Of a stretch of 64,000 nt of DNA, positions 57,439 to 64,000 are shown one piece after another. This DNA comes from Herpetosiphonaceae bacterium (lineage in GTDB: Bacteria; Chloroflexota; Chloroflexia; Chloroflexales; Herpetosiphonaceae). The position numbers were made by a program, and so were the translations under genes. The DNA is taken from the NCBI GenBank assembly GCA_026003835.1, contig BPHZ01000002.1, positions 434,001-498,000 of the forward strand. Reading direction: 5' to 3'. A model generated the notes under the pieces. It saw only the letters and a list, made by a program, of their open reading frames with translations, was not told where the DNA came from and did no database searches. Each line of letters opens with the position of its first letter. Within the stretch, counting starts at the first letter, position 1.

Positions 57439-57632
57439 GGTCATTTCTCCTTTCCTGCTATGAAACAAATCTCCTGGTCGAACGTAGACCACACACCCGA
57501 CCAGAGGCATGATAGAAATCCTACCCCGCTTCGTCAATATCGGCAAATTGTCATGTTTCCCTGTTGCGTAACAAAGCTGATTATGGGAAAATCCTGCCTA
57601 CGCGCCTGTTTTCGGGTAAAAAGGAGACCAGC

Positions 57633-57881
57633 ATGGCAACCATTCATCGGACACTAGCGGCGGTTCTTGTCGGAGCACTGGTACTCGTACTGTCAGCCTG
57701 CGGCGGCTCAACGCCATCCAGCGCGAGCCCGACGACAGCTTCTCCAGCGAGGACACCCCGCCGGCGCTCATCACCGAAACCAGGGATCAATAAAACAGGC
57801 TCGTTATCCGGCAGGCATCAAACAGCGGTTAAAATGATGAGGGCGGGTTGGACTCGCCCTCATCATATGTGTTCAATATAA
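57633..57881 (+). CDS. Putative small lipoprotein, C-terminus possibly out of frame
   Basis: 82 aa. Strong AAGGAGA lies before ATG 57633, then a lipoprotein signal peptide (TLAAVLVGALVLVLSAC) with lipobox LSAC at 21-24. The mature part (GGSTPSSASPTTASPARTP) is a Ser/Thr/Pro linker, after which the frame looks random. Another frame gives DSFSSEDTPPALITETRDQ then a stop at about 57792, so an indel near 57735 is possible. A hairpin (GATGAGGGCG/CGCCCTCATC) at 57836-57864 follows. Confidence 0.55.
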   Translation: MATIHRTLAAVLVGALVLVLSACGGSTPSSASPTTASPARTPRRRSSPKPGINKTGSLSGRHQTAVKMMRAGWTRPHHMCSI

Positions 57882-57907
57882 GGGTAGCAGAAAGGAGCTT
57901 CAAGAGA

Positions 57908-58450
57908 ATGAATCGACTCATTCCAGTCTCGCAGGTAGAGGATATTCCCCAGCGGTACAGTCAGACGCCCATCGGGCTGCTGCTGGAGTATCACAACCTT
58001 GGCCGGGAGCACGACAGCTACCAGAACGCCCAGCTTTTGATTGGGATGTGCATGGACAATCGAAAACACCTCCGTATCCCGGATAACTTCGCCTATATCA
58101 TCCGGGCTGGCGGTGCGAACCTGCGCTATAGCGAGTTCAAAGTCTCTTACGCTATTGCCGTAGGGGGTGTTCAAGCCATCGCGCTGATCGGCCATAACAA
58201 CTGTGGGATGGTCAATCTGATATCGCGGCGCGATAGCTTTATCCAGGGGCTGGTCAGCAACGCCGGCTGGGATACAGAATGGGCGGAGCAGCACTTCATG
58301 CATTTCGCGCCGATGTTCGAGATCGGCAACGAGATCGACTTTGTGTTGAGCGAGGCCAAGCGCTTGCGACTGCGTTATCCAAAGGTCCTGGTGGCTCCGC
58401 TGCTCTATCGCATTGAAGATAACCTGCTCTATCTGATCGCGGAGCAATAG
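57908..58450 (+). CDS. Beta-class carbonic anhydrase
   Basis: 180 aa from ATG 57908 (AAAGGAGC upstream). Zinc ligands Cys48, His96 and Cys99 are seen in GMCMDNR and GHNNCGM, with the catalytic Asp50/Arg52 dyad in CMDNR. The motif IRAGGANL is the usual RNAGG-like strand. It interconverts CO2 and bicarbonate in the cytoplasm. Length and order fit the small beta-CA family (COG0288-type). The cognate metabolism is not shown by the neighbours. Confidence 0.88.
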   Translation: MNRLIPVSQVEDIPQRYSQTPIGLLLEYHNLGREHDSYQNAQLLIGMCMDNRKHLRIPDNFAYIIRAGGANLRYSEFKVSYAIAVGGVQAIALIGHNNCGMVNLISRRDSFIQGLVSNAGWDTEWAEQHFMHFAPMFEIGNEIDFVLSEAKRLRLRYPKVLVAPLLYRIEDNLLYLIAEQ

Positions 58451-58544
58451 CCAACCTCCGAGCCGGCCTGATGCCGCCGGCTACACTAGCACGGCTCTAC
58501 CAAGAGCCGCCACGTTTCATCCTGCGGAGGCAACGTCCTTCTGC

Positions 58545-58670
58545 TCAAACTGCCGGCAGAACATTGATGACATCAGCGTACTCCAATAGAGCCAGCAGGA
58601 TCAGCGCAAGCACCAGCAGGAGAAGCAGATAGAGCGGCGTATTCGAGCGCCTGCCCACCAGTCGCGGCAT
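58545..58670 (-). CDS. 41-aa single-pass membrane protein (small ORF)
   Basis: ATG 58670 has a near-ideal AAAGGAGGC 8 bp upstream. The product is a basic N-terminus (MPRLVGRRSNTPLY), one membrane helix (LLLLLVLALILLALLEYA) and a short tail. Its stop is at 58545. The strong ribosome site and orderly topology support a real small protein. It lies just downstream of the DUF763 gene on the same strand, so it may be co-transcribed. Function unknown. Confidence 0.65.
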   Translation of the reverse strand: MPRLVGRRSNTPLYLLLLLVLALILLALLEYADVINVLPAV

Positions 58671-58719
58671 ACGGAGCCTCCTTTATGAGCAGATCCGGTC
58701 CTGCTCTTTATTTGGCAAT

Positions 58720-59814
58720 TCATATGCCAGCATCGCTGCCGGTATCATCGCTCCAGAAGGCCAGGCGCTTGAGCGCCGCAACCTGGTCGCGCTGTCCAAG
58801 CCTGGCGCGCTCGACGGCGGTACGCAGGAGTTGGATGTTGGCGTCATAGGTGCTGCGGTCGACAGGGTAGGGATAGCCATCCTTGCCGCCGTGGGCAAAG
58901 GCAAAACGAGCCGGATCGGTGATGCTGACCGGTGCGCCATACACCAGCTCGCCAAGCATGCTCAACGCACGCAGCGTCCGGGCGCCGACGCCCTCCATCC
59001 CCAGCAGCGACGCAAAATCTTCCGGCTGGCGGTCATAGGTCTTCAGCAAAATACGCTGTAGCCGCCGCGGGTCGATATCGGCAGCTTTAACATCATGGTG
59101 GGTGGGTAGGGTCATCTCGCGTAGCTTCGCAACCTGGGCGACAATCTTCTCCGGCTGCTCGCGGGCGAGCGCTGTGGTCACATCGCGGGCCGCAGCGCTC
59201 TCGTGAGCTACCAGATTCCAGACAGGGCCGGTGGACTGGGAGGCGATGGCGCTATGTGGGTCATCAACGAAGCTGCGTACCTCATCGCCAAGCCAGTGGT
59301 AGCGCCGGGCGTAGCCGTTTGTCTCATGCATCCCCTGTTGGATGATCGCCCAGTGACCATCGCGGTCAAGCAGAAAGACATGGTGGTACAGCTGATAGCC
59401 ATCCTGGAGAGCATTGTTATCGATCTTTGCGGCAAGCCTGCTGGCCGCCACATAAGGCGCTGCATCAAGGTCCAACCACTCGCCTGCGGCCATCAGTTCC
59501 GCCGGGGTCTGCCGAGAGGTGCGGCCCTTTCCTCCGGCAACCACCAGCCCCAGCTCCTTGCCACGCTCCCGAAGACCCTGTTTGAGCGCGCCGCAGATGG
59601 TCGTCGTCACGCCGCTGGAGTGCCAATCCATACCGATCGCTGCGCCAAATGCCTGGAACCAGACCGGGTCGGAGAGACGCCGTAGAAACTCCGCAGTACC
59701 ATGTTCGACAACGATCCAGGAGGCGATCTCCGCAGACATCGCCACCATACGCTCAAAAAGCCAGCGCGGAGCGTGCCCGCTATGAAGGGGCAGATTTGCC
59801 GTACCCTTGCGCAT
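58720..59814 (-). CDS. DUF763 domain protein
   Basis: 364 aa from ATG 59814 (MRKGTANLPLHSGHAPRWL). The N-terminal motif KGTANLPLHSGHAPRWLFERM, YQLYHHVFLLDRDGHWAIIQQGM and HHDVKAADIDPRRL are diagnostic for DUF763. A helix-hairpin-helix-like motif (SLLGMEGVGARTLRAL, about 285-300) suggests nucleic-acid binding. It is conserved in archaea and deep-branching bacteria with no assigned activity. The in-frame extension to 59883 is rejected for lack of a ribosome site. Confidence 0.9.
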   Translation of the reverse strand: MRKGTANLPLHSGHAPRWLFERMVAMSAEIASWIVVEHGTAEFLRRLSDPVWFQAFGAAIGMDWHSSGVTTTICGALKQGLRERGKELGLVVAGGKGRTSRQTPAELMAAGEWLDLDAAPYVAASRLAAKIDNNALQDGYQLYHHVFLLDRDGHWAIIQQGMHETNGYARRYHWLGDEVRSFVDDPHSAIASQSTGPVWNLVAHESAAARDVTTALAREQPEKIVAQVAKLREMTLPTHHDVKAADIDPRRLQRILLKTYDRQPEDFASLLGMEGVGARTLRALSMLGELVYGAPVSITDPARFAFAHGGKDGYPYPVDRSTYDANIQLLRTAVERARLGQRDQVAALKRLAFWSDDTGSDAGI

Positions 59815-59830
59815 ATAACCATTCCCCGTA

Positions 59831-60145
59831 TTATGGACCTGGCTGCAGCGGCAGCCCCTCACGCTGCCAGGCATCCATACCACCTACCATATTCAGCACC
59901 TCGTCGTAACCGGAGTGGCGGAGCCAGGCTGCGGCCATCCCACTCCGGCTCCCCATATGACAGATAGCGACGATGACGCGGTCGCGGGGCAGCTCTGTTA
60001 GACGCTGAGCAAGCTCGCCGAGGGGAATGAGCAGACTTCCCTCGATATGATATTGATCATACTCCCATGGCTCACGTACGTCCAGTAAGATGAGCTGCTC
60101 ACCCTGCTGCAAACGACAGTAGACCGCTTGCGCTGTGATGTTCAT
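59831..60145 (-). CDS. Rhodanese-like domain protein
   Basis: 104 aa, a single rhodanese domain: LILLDVREPWEYDQYHIEGSLLIPLGEL and the active-site loop AICHMGSRSGMAA with the sulfur-carrying Cys. It transfers sulfane sulfur or acts as a thiol sensor. It precedes DUF763 by 17 bp on the same strand. Confidence 0.93.
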   Translation of the reverse strand: MNITAQAVYCRLQQGEQLILLDVREPWEYDQYHIEGSLLIPLGELAQRLTELPRDRVIVAICHMGSRSGMAAAWLRHSGYDEVLNMVGGMDAWQREGLPLQPGP

Positions 60146-60255
60146 GAATGACTCCTCTTAATCGAGGGATGGCCCAATTCCTGCGGCAACACTGTAGTGA
60201 CGCCGGTCTTGGAGCGTCATGGAACCTATGGTAGCATAATAACAGGAGGAAGATC

Positions 60256-61101
60256 ATGACAGAACAGCGAACGCTTGGACCGCGCACATTGCTGGCCTGT
60301 TTTGCCCATCCCGACGACGAGACATATACTGTAGGCGGCACCCTGGCACACTACGCCAACCAGGATACCAGGGTGGTACTCATCTCGGCCACCCTTGGCG
60401 AAGCGGGTGAGACCGGCGGGCTGACGACGCGCAAAGAGCTGCCGAAGGTGCGAGAGGAAGAGCTGCGCTGTGCGGCGCGCAGGCTCGGCGTCAATCACCT
60501 GGTTCTGCTGGGCTATCATGACTCGGGCATGCAGGGATCGCCGGAAAACGACAGCCCTCGCGCCTTGATTAACGCCGATCGCCAGGAGGTCATCAGGCAG
60601 CTTGTGGGCGTCATCCGCCACATGCGCCCACTCGTCGTGATCACCTTCGAACCCAACGGCGGCTATGGACATCCTGACCACAAGTTTATCAGCGAGCTGA
60701 CAGTTGCCGCATTCCACGCCGCGGCAGATCCAGAGCGCTACCTTGAGCAGGGGCCGCCCTGGCAGCCTGCGCGGCTCTTTTTTACATCGCTGACGCCTTC
60801 CTTTTTTCGCAAACTGAAGCAGTTGCTGGAGGTGCATGGACTGGACAGCAGCCAGGCTGAGCAGTATATTGACCAATCATGGCCCGACGAGCAGGTGAAT
60901 ACCCTGCTCGACGTCTCGCAGGATGTCGAGGCCAAGTGGGCCGCTTTCCAGTGCTACCGGACACAGATGCAGACGATGAAGCTCTTCTACAGCCTCCCCG
61001 AGGAGGAGATGAAGCAGCTGTTGAACCGCGAGTATTTTCAGCTGATCTGGCCCGAGCCCAAGTCCGGCCAGCGACTGAACGATCTCTTCGAGGGCCTATG
61101 A
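60256..61101 (+). CDS. PIG-L family zinc-dependent deacetylase
   Basis: 281 aa. AHPDDETYTVGGTLA carries the zinc-binding AHPDD motif near residue 18, and GYGHPDHKFISE provides the second His set. LISATLGEAGETGG is the usual T-x-GE block. The family includes mycothiol (MshB/Mca) and bacillithiol (BshB) enzymes and GlcNAc-PI deacetylase. The length and the C-terminal extension (KLKQLLEVHGL ...) resemble Mca/LmbE-like proteins. RBS GGAGGAAG lies before ATG 60256. Confidence 0.92.
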   Translation: MTEQRTLGPRTLLACFAHPDDETYTVGGTLAHYANQDTRVVLISATLGEAGETGGLTTRKELPKVREEELRCAARRLGVNHLVLLGYHDSGMQGSPENDSPRALINADRQEVIRQLVGVIRHMRPLVVITFEPNGGYGHPDHKFISELTVAAFHAAADPERYLEQGPPWQPARLFFTSLTPSFFRKLKQLLEVHGLDSSQAEQYIDQSWPDEQVNTLLDVSQDVEAKWAAFQCYRTQMQTMKLFYSLPEEEMKQLLNREYFQLIWPEPKSGQRLNDLFEGL

Positions 61102-61164
61102 GCAAGGGACGATGAGCGTAGATACACCACCAGCGGCTATCTGCGCCTAGCTGAGGGAGCATCC

Positions 61165-62529
61165 ATGACATCTTCTTCGAGAGATAGGACAATGATTGAC
61201 TGGCAGGCTGCAGGCGACGAGGCGGTTCGCTACTTGCGCGACCTGCTGCGCATCGACACGCGTAACCCACCGGGCAACGAGATTCGGGCCGCCGAATATC
61301 TGCGCGATCTCCTCCAGCGCGAGGGTATTGCCTGTCAGATCGTTGGGCCGAGCCCGGAGCGGGCTACACTCATTGCACGGCTGAAGGGCAGCGGCAGGAA
61401 ACCACCGCTGCTGCTTATGTCACACACCGACGTGGTAGCGGTCGAGCCGGATCAGTGGTCTCACGACCCCTTTGGCGCGGAGCTTGTCGATGGGTTCATC
61501 TATGGTCGCGGCGCGCTGGATATGAAACATATGGTCATTATGGAACTGATGACCATGCTGTTGCTGAAGCGCAGCGGTGTACAGCTTGAACGCGACGTGA
61601 TCTATATGGCCGCCGCCGACGAGGAGACTGGTGGACAGTACGGCGCGGGATGGGTTGTCGAGCACCACCCCGAGCTGATCCAGGCGGAGTACGCCATCAA
61701 CGAAGGCGGAGGTGCGGGGAGCGAGATCAATGGCCGGCGCTACTATACGGTACAGACCGCCGAGAAAGGCACAGCGCGCTTCCGCCTGCGAACCAGCGGC
61801 ACGCCAGGCCATGGCTCGCAGCCCCACAGCGACAACGCCATTCTCAAGCTGGCGAATCTTTTGAGCAGGCTGGAGACGCAGCGCACGCCGGTGCACTACA
61901 CCACCTCACTGCGCGCATACATCGAGGGCGTCGCCAGCGCCCAGCCGCCCGAGGTAGCGCAGGCACTACGCGCGGTGCTGGCGGACGAGTCACGCGCCGA
62001 TGAAGCCATCGATGCCCTCCCTCTCAACGAAAACTTCAAGAAACGGCTGCGGGCGATGGTGCGCAACACCGTGGCGCCAACGATGCTGCGCGCCGGTTCC
62101 CAGATCAACGTCATCCCCTCCGAGGCAGAGGCCTTCCTGGATGGCCGTCATCTACCAGGTTGGACCCCGGAGATGTTCGCGGAAGAACTGCGCCAGATCT
62201 TTGGCGACGATGTGGAGATCGAGTTTCTGAATCCCTCGGAGCCGATGGAAGCCGATCCTGCTTCGCCACTCTTTGATATCATCAAGGACGTGATCAGGCA
62301 GCATGATCCAGAGGCGACAGTTATCCCAACCCTGTTGACAGGTGCCACGGACGCCAAACATATCGCAAGGCTGGGCACCAGAGTCTACGGCTTTGCGCCT
62401 GGTCTTTACGACGGCCCAGGCGAGTGGAACCGCATCCATGGTCATGACGAGCGCGTAAGCGTACGTTCTGTTCAATGGGGCACGCGCGTCCTCTATGAAG
62501 TCGTAGCACGTTTTGCCTCCGAGGCATAG
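61165..62529 (+). CDS. M20/M25/M40 family metallopeptidase
   Basis: 454 aa. Metal ligands appear in LMSHTDVVAVEP, GRGALDMKHMV and AADEETGGQYGA (catalytic Glu-Glu), with TSGTPGHGSQPH in the dimerisation domain region and NRIHGHDERVS at the C-terminus. These are the usual ArgE/DapE/CPG2 features. Probably a di-zinc peptidase or deacylase of uncertain substrate. ATG 61165 follows GAGGGAG. Confidence 0.94.
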   Translation: MTSSSRDRTMIDWQAAGDEAVRYLRDLLRIDTRNPPGNEIRAAEYLRDLLQREGIACQIVGPSPERATLIARLKGSGRKPPLLLMSHTDVVAVEPDQWSHDPFGAELVDGFIYGRGALDMKHMVIMELMTMLLLKRSGVQLERDVIYMAAADEETGGQYGAGWVVEHHPELIQAEYAINEGGGAGSEINGRRYYTVQTAEKGTARFRLRTSGTPGHGSQPHSDNAILKLANLLSRLETQRTPVHYTTSLRAYIEGVASAQPPEVAQALRAVLADESRADEAIDALPLNENFKKRLRAMVRNTVAPTMLRAGSQINVIPSEAEAFLDGRHLPGWTPEMFAEELRQIFGDDVEIEFLNPSEPMEADPASPLFDIIKDVIRQHDPEATVIPTLLTGATDAKHIARLGTRVYGFAPGLYDGPGEWNRIHGHDERVSVRSVQWGTRVLYEVVARFASEA

Positions 62530-62534
62530 AAACA

Positions 62535-63482
62535 ATGGATGAGCGGCAGCGTCCTCTAGCCGTGCTCTTCACCCAGGAGCGCAAGGGTGCGGCTCGCTAT
62601 TTGCTGGCGCGCGGCACCATCGGCCTGCCGTCGCTGCCGCTCTATCTCCGTACAGTCCCTGGCGCTGCGCTCCTCTGTGTTGCGCCGCCGCTGCTGGCGC
62701 GGCTGCTTGGCCGTCTCGGCTGGCGCAGGGCCATGCACCGCGTGGAGCGTAGCTGGGCTCGCGCTGTGCGGCGCTATCTGCGTCTGAGGCTGGATCTTGA
62801 AGGGCTGGAGCACATCGAGTCGGGTCGGAGCTATGTGGTAGTCTCGCTCCACGAGGGCTTCGCCGATATCTTGGCGCTGCTGCATCTGCCGCTCGATCTA
62901 CGCTTCGTCGCACGCGATGAGCTGTTCGGCTGGCGCTTTCTCGGCCCATATCTCCGCGATACAGGACAGATCGAGATTTGCCCCGAGCGAGGGCTGTGGA
63001 GCTTCCGGCGGCTGCTGCGCGAGACCAGCCGTATGCTGGCCGAGGACGAGAGCCTGGTGATCTTTCCGCAGGGGAGCATCCTTGGCATCGAGACCGCTTT
63101 TCTGTCCGGTGCTTTCGTTCTGGCGCGAGCGCTGCGCCGGCCCATCCTGCCGGTAGCCCTCACCGGCAGCCATCGGGTCTGGGAATACCCTTACACACCA
63201 CTGCTGCGCTATGGACAGCGCATAAGCCTGCGCGTCCTGCCGCCCATCCCCGTCGAGCTGGTTACGAGCTGCGATCCACAGGAGCTCCGCGACACTGTGC
63301 AGCAGCAACTGAAGGCCGAAGCGCTCTCGGGGACCATGGCTCCGCCGCGGCGCTTTGTGCCCACTCGCGACGGCTACTGGGACGGCTACGCCTATGCTAT
63401 TGATCCCGCCTTCCCCGAACTCGCCGCCGATATCGAGCGACACAGGCGGCAGGAAACGACTGACCGCCAGCATCCCTCCTAA
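62535..63482 (+). CDS. PlsC-like lysophospholipid acyltransferase family protein
   Basis: 315 aa. Block 1 HEGFAD (H-x4-D, in VVSLHEGFADILALL) is at about residue 99. Block 2 is FLGPYLRDTGQIEI, block 3 VIFPQGSILGIE and block 4 PILPVALTGSHRVW. Hydrophobic stretches lie at about 45-60. The FPQGS replaces the more common FPEGT. Likely acylates a lipid or glycolipid acceptor in the membrane. Starts 5 bp after the peptidase stop, so co-translated. Confidence 0.88.
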   Translation: MDERQRPLAVLFTQERKGAARYLLARGTIGLPSLPLYLRTVPGAALLCVAPPLLARLLGRLGWRRAMHRVERSWARAVRRYLRLRLDLEGLEHIESGRSYVVVSLHEGFADILALLHLPLDLRFVARDELFGWRFLGPYLRDTGQIEICPERGLWSFRRLLRETSRMLAEDESLVIFPQGSILGIETAFLSGAFVLARALRRPILPVALTGSHRVWEYPYTPLLRYGQRISLRVLPPIPVELVTSCDPQELRDTVQQQLKAEALSGTMAPPRRFVPTRDGYWDGYAYAIDPAFPELAADIERHRRQETTDRQHPS

Positions 63483-63503
63483 TATCAAGGCGCTTCAGCA
63501 TTT

Positions 63504-63640
63504 CTATGCAAACAGCTGATGTACGGGAATCCTCCATCCCGGGATGACATCGGCGCCGTCGAGAATATCCTCATCCGCAAGCATGGTGATTTCCGTCCGT
63601 GCTCGATATACAGTGATCAGGCGCTTCCGTCTCATACCAT
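63504..63640 (-). pseudogene. C-terminal remnant of a Uma2-family nuclease
   Basis: About 40 residues (RLITVYRARTEITMLADED, then ILDGADVIPGWRIPVHQLF) match the end of Uma2 (PD-(D/E)XK-like) proteins. The N-terminal nuclease core is absent: upstream on this strand the frame enters the palindrome at 63676-63718. A 3'-truncated relic, not functional. Confidence 0.5.
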
Positions 63641-63675
63641 CGACCTGCTTCTCATATGGACCAACGACCGTCACT

Positions 63676-63718
63676 CCGCGGGCGGAGGCGCTCAGGGCTC
63701 CCGCGCCTCCGCCCGCGG
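63676..63718. repeat. Perfect 16-bp GC-rich palindrome
   Basis: CCGCGGGCGGAGGCGC (63676-63691) pairs exactly with 63703-63718 around an 11-nt loop. No T-tract. It adjoins the Uma2 remnant. Confidence 0.6.
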
Positions 63719-63872
63719 CCGCTGGCCGCCCGCCTGCAATGGACGCCCTGCGCACGTTACCGATGGCTATGGCCTGCCAGCGTGCATACCGGGGTGGTGG
63801 GTCAGAATACAAGGATATGAAAGTAATAGTAGTATAAGTTATTGGAAGATTTATAAAAAAGTGCCAAAGGTA

Positions 63873-63900
63873 TTGACAAGTTATTCTGTTTCATGATAAA
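63873..63900 (+). promoter_or_regulatory. Promoter of the last gene
   Basis: Perfect TTGACA at 63873-63878, 16-bp spacer, GATAAA at 63895-63900 in an AT-rich stretch. A second TTGACA lies at 63908-63913. Confidence 0.55.
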
Positions 63901-63973
63901 GTGTCAATTGACAAGCACGATATTACTAACTGCTTTGATAACTCTTAGCAATATTACTGCTGGGAGGTAGGCC

Positions 63974-64000
63974 ATGAACATCGACCCGTGGATGCTCCAC
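63974..64000 (+). CDS. Start of an unidentified gene, truncated by the window edge
   Basis: GGGAGG followed by ATG 63974; only MNIDPWMLH is visible before the end. The strong upstream promoter and ribosome site support a real start. The product cannot be named. Confidence 0.5.

Noticed and set aside
57836..57864. Calling the hairpin after the small lipoprotein a rho-independent terminator
   Set aside because: The stem is good but no T-tract follows, and the next gene's ribosome site is only about 30 bp away.

Overview
The window looks like a chromosomal segment from a moderately GC-rich bacterium of the phylum Chloroflexota, probably class Chloroflexia. This is inferred from gene content: form-II CODH-like cox genes with CoxG/MoxR/VWA/XdhC partners, RsbR-like PAS-STAS and PocR-STAS proteins, secreted proteins with GLEVFGFP-type repeats, and DUF763. 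No rRNA, tRNA or CRISPR array is visible. No taxonomic search could be run.

Layout. 1-2594 (-) is a P-type cation ATPase whose C-terminus runs off the left edge. 2891-3630 (+) is a frameshifted SDR. 3645-3906 and 11219-11480 are 262-bp direct repeats with only five mismatches. They flank about 7.3 kb of island-like accessory genes: an NTP-binding regulator, small barrel and SnoaL proteins, a decayed methyltransferase, an Asp-nucleophile hydrolase and an FAD monooxygenase. The monooxygenase gene ends inside an integron attC-like hairpin. 11284-15775 (-) is an AttE/FG/H-type ABC export operon. 15923-17165 is an IS4-type insertion sequence. 17325-18790 (+) is an ECF sigma / anti-sigma pair. 18909-19730 (-) is an AadA-like nucleotidyltransferase. 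20112-23647 (+) holds topA, a dienelactone hydrolase and an unknown gene.

23687-26607 (-) is a tightly coupled operon: rseP, a Cas4-like nuclease split into two membrane-anchored polypeptides, two small unknown proteins and a QueD/PTPS enzyme. 26955-32813 holds a secreted RlpA-like protein, a MITE-like element, a second (frameshifted) sigma/anti-sigma pair, comF, a discoidin-PocR-STAS protein and an MFS exporter. 33114-36324 (+) encodes a secreted subtilase and a second secreted repeat protein. 36565-37676 is a deletion scar joining a truncated TetR gene to a methyltransferase. 38105-48552 (-) is a ten-gene molybdo-hydroxylase cluster (coxG-S-L-M, moxR, VWA, PAS-STAS, two XdhC halves, mocA). 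48806-63482 is mixed housekeeping and accessory content: an Asp-box protein, a PPTase, a phosphoesterase, a Kef antiporter, gatC, a TPR protein, rph, OsmC, a beta-carbonic anhydrase, DUF763, rhodanese, PIG-L, an M20 peptidase and an acyltransferase. The right edge has an Uma2 remnant and the start of one more gene.

Several genes are broken by single-base indels, some in homopolymers (C5 at 5065, T5 at 9743-9747, G6 on the minus strand at 57386-57391). Base-calling error is therefore a serious alternative to true pseudogenes. The most interesting candidates for something undescribed are the split membrane Cas4-like/PTPS operon, the repeat-bounded island with its attC-like site, and the discoidin-PocR-STAS sensor.
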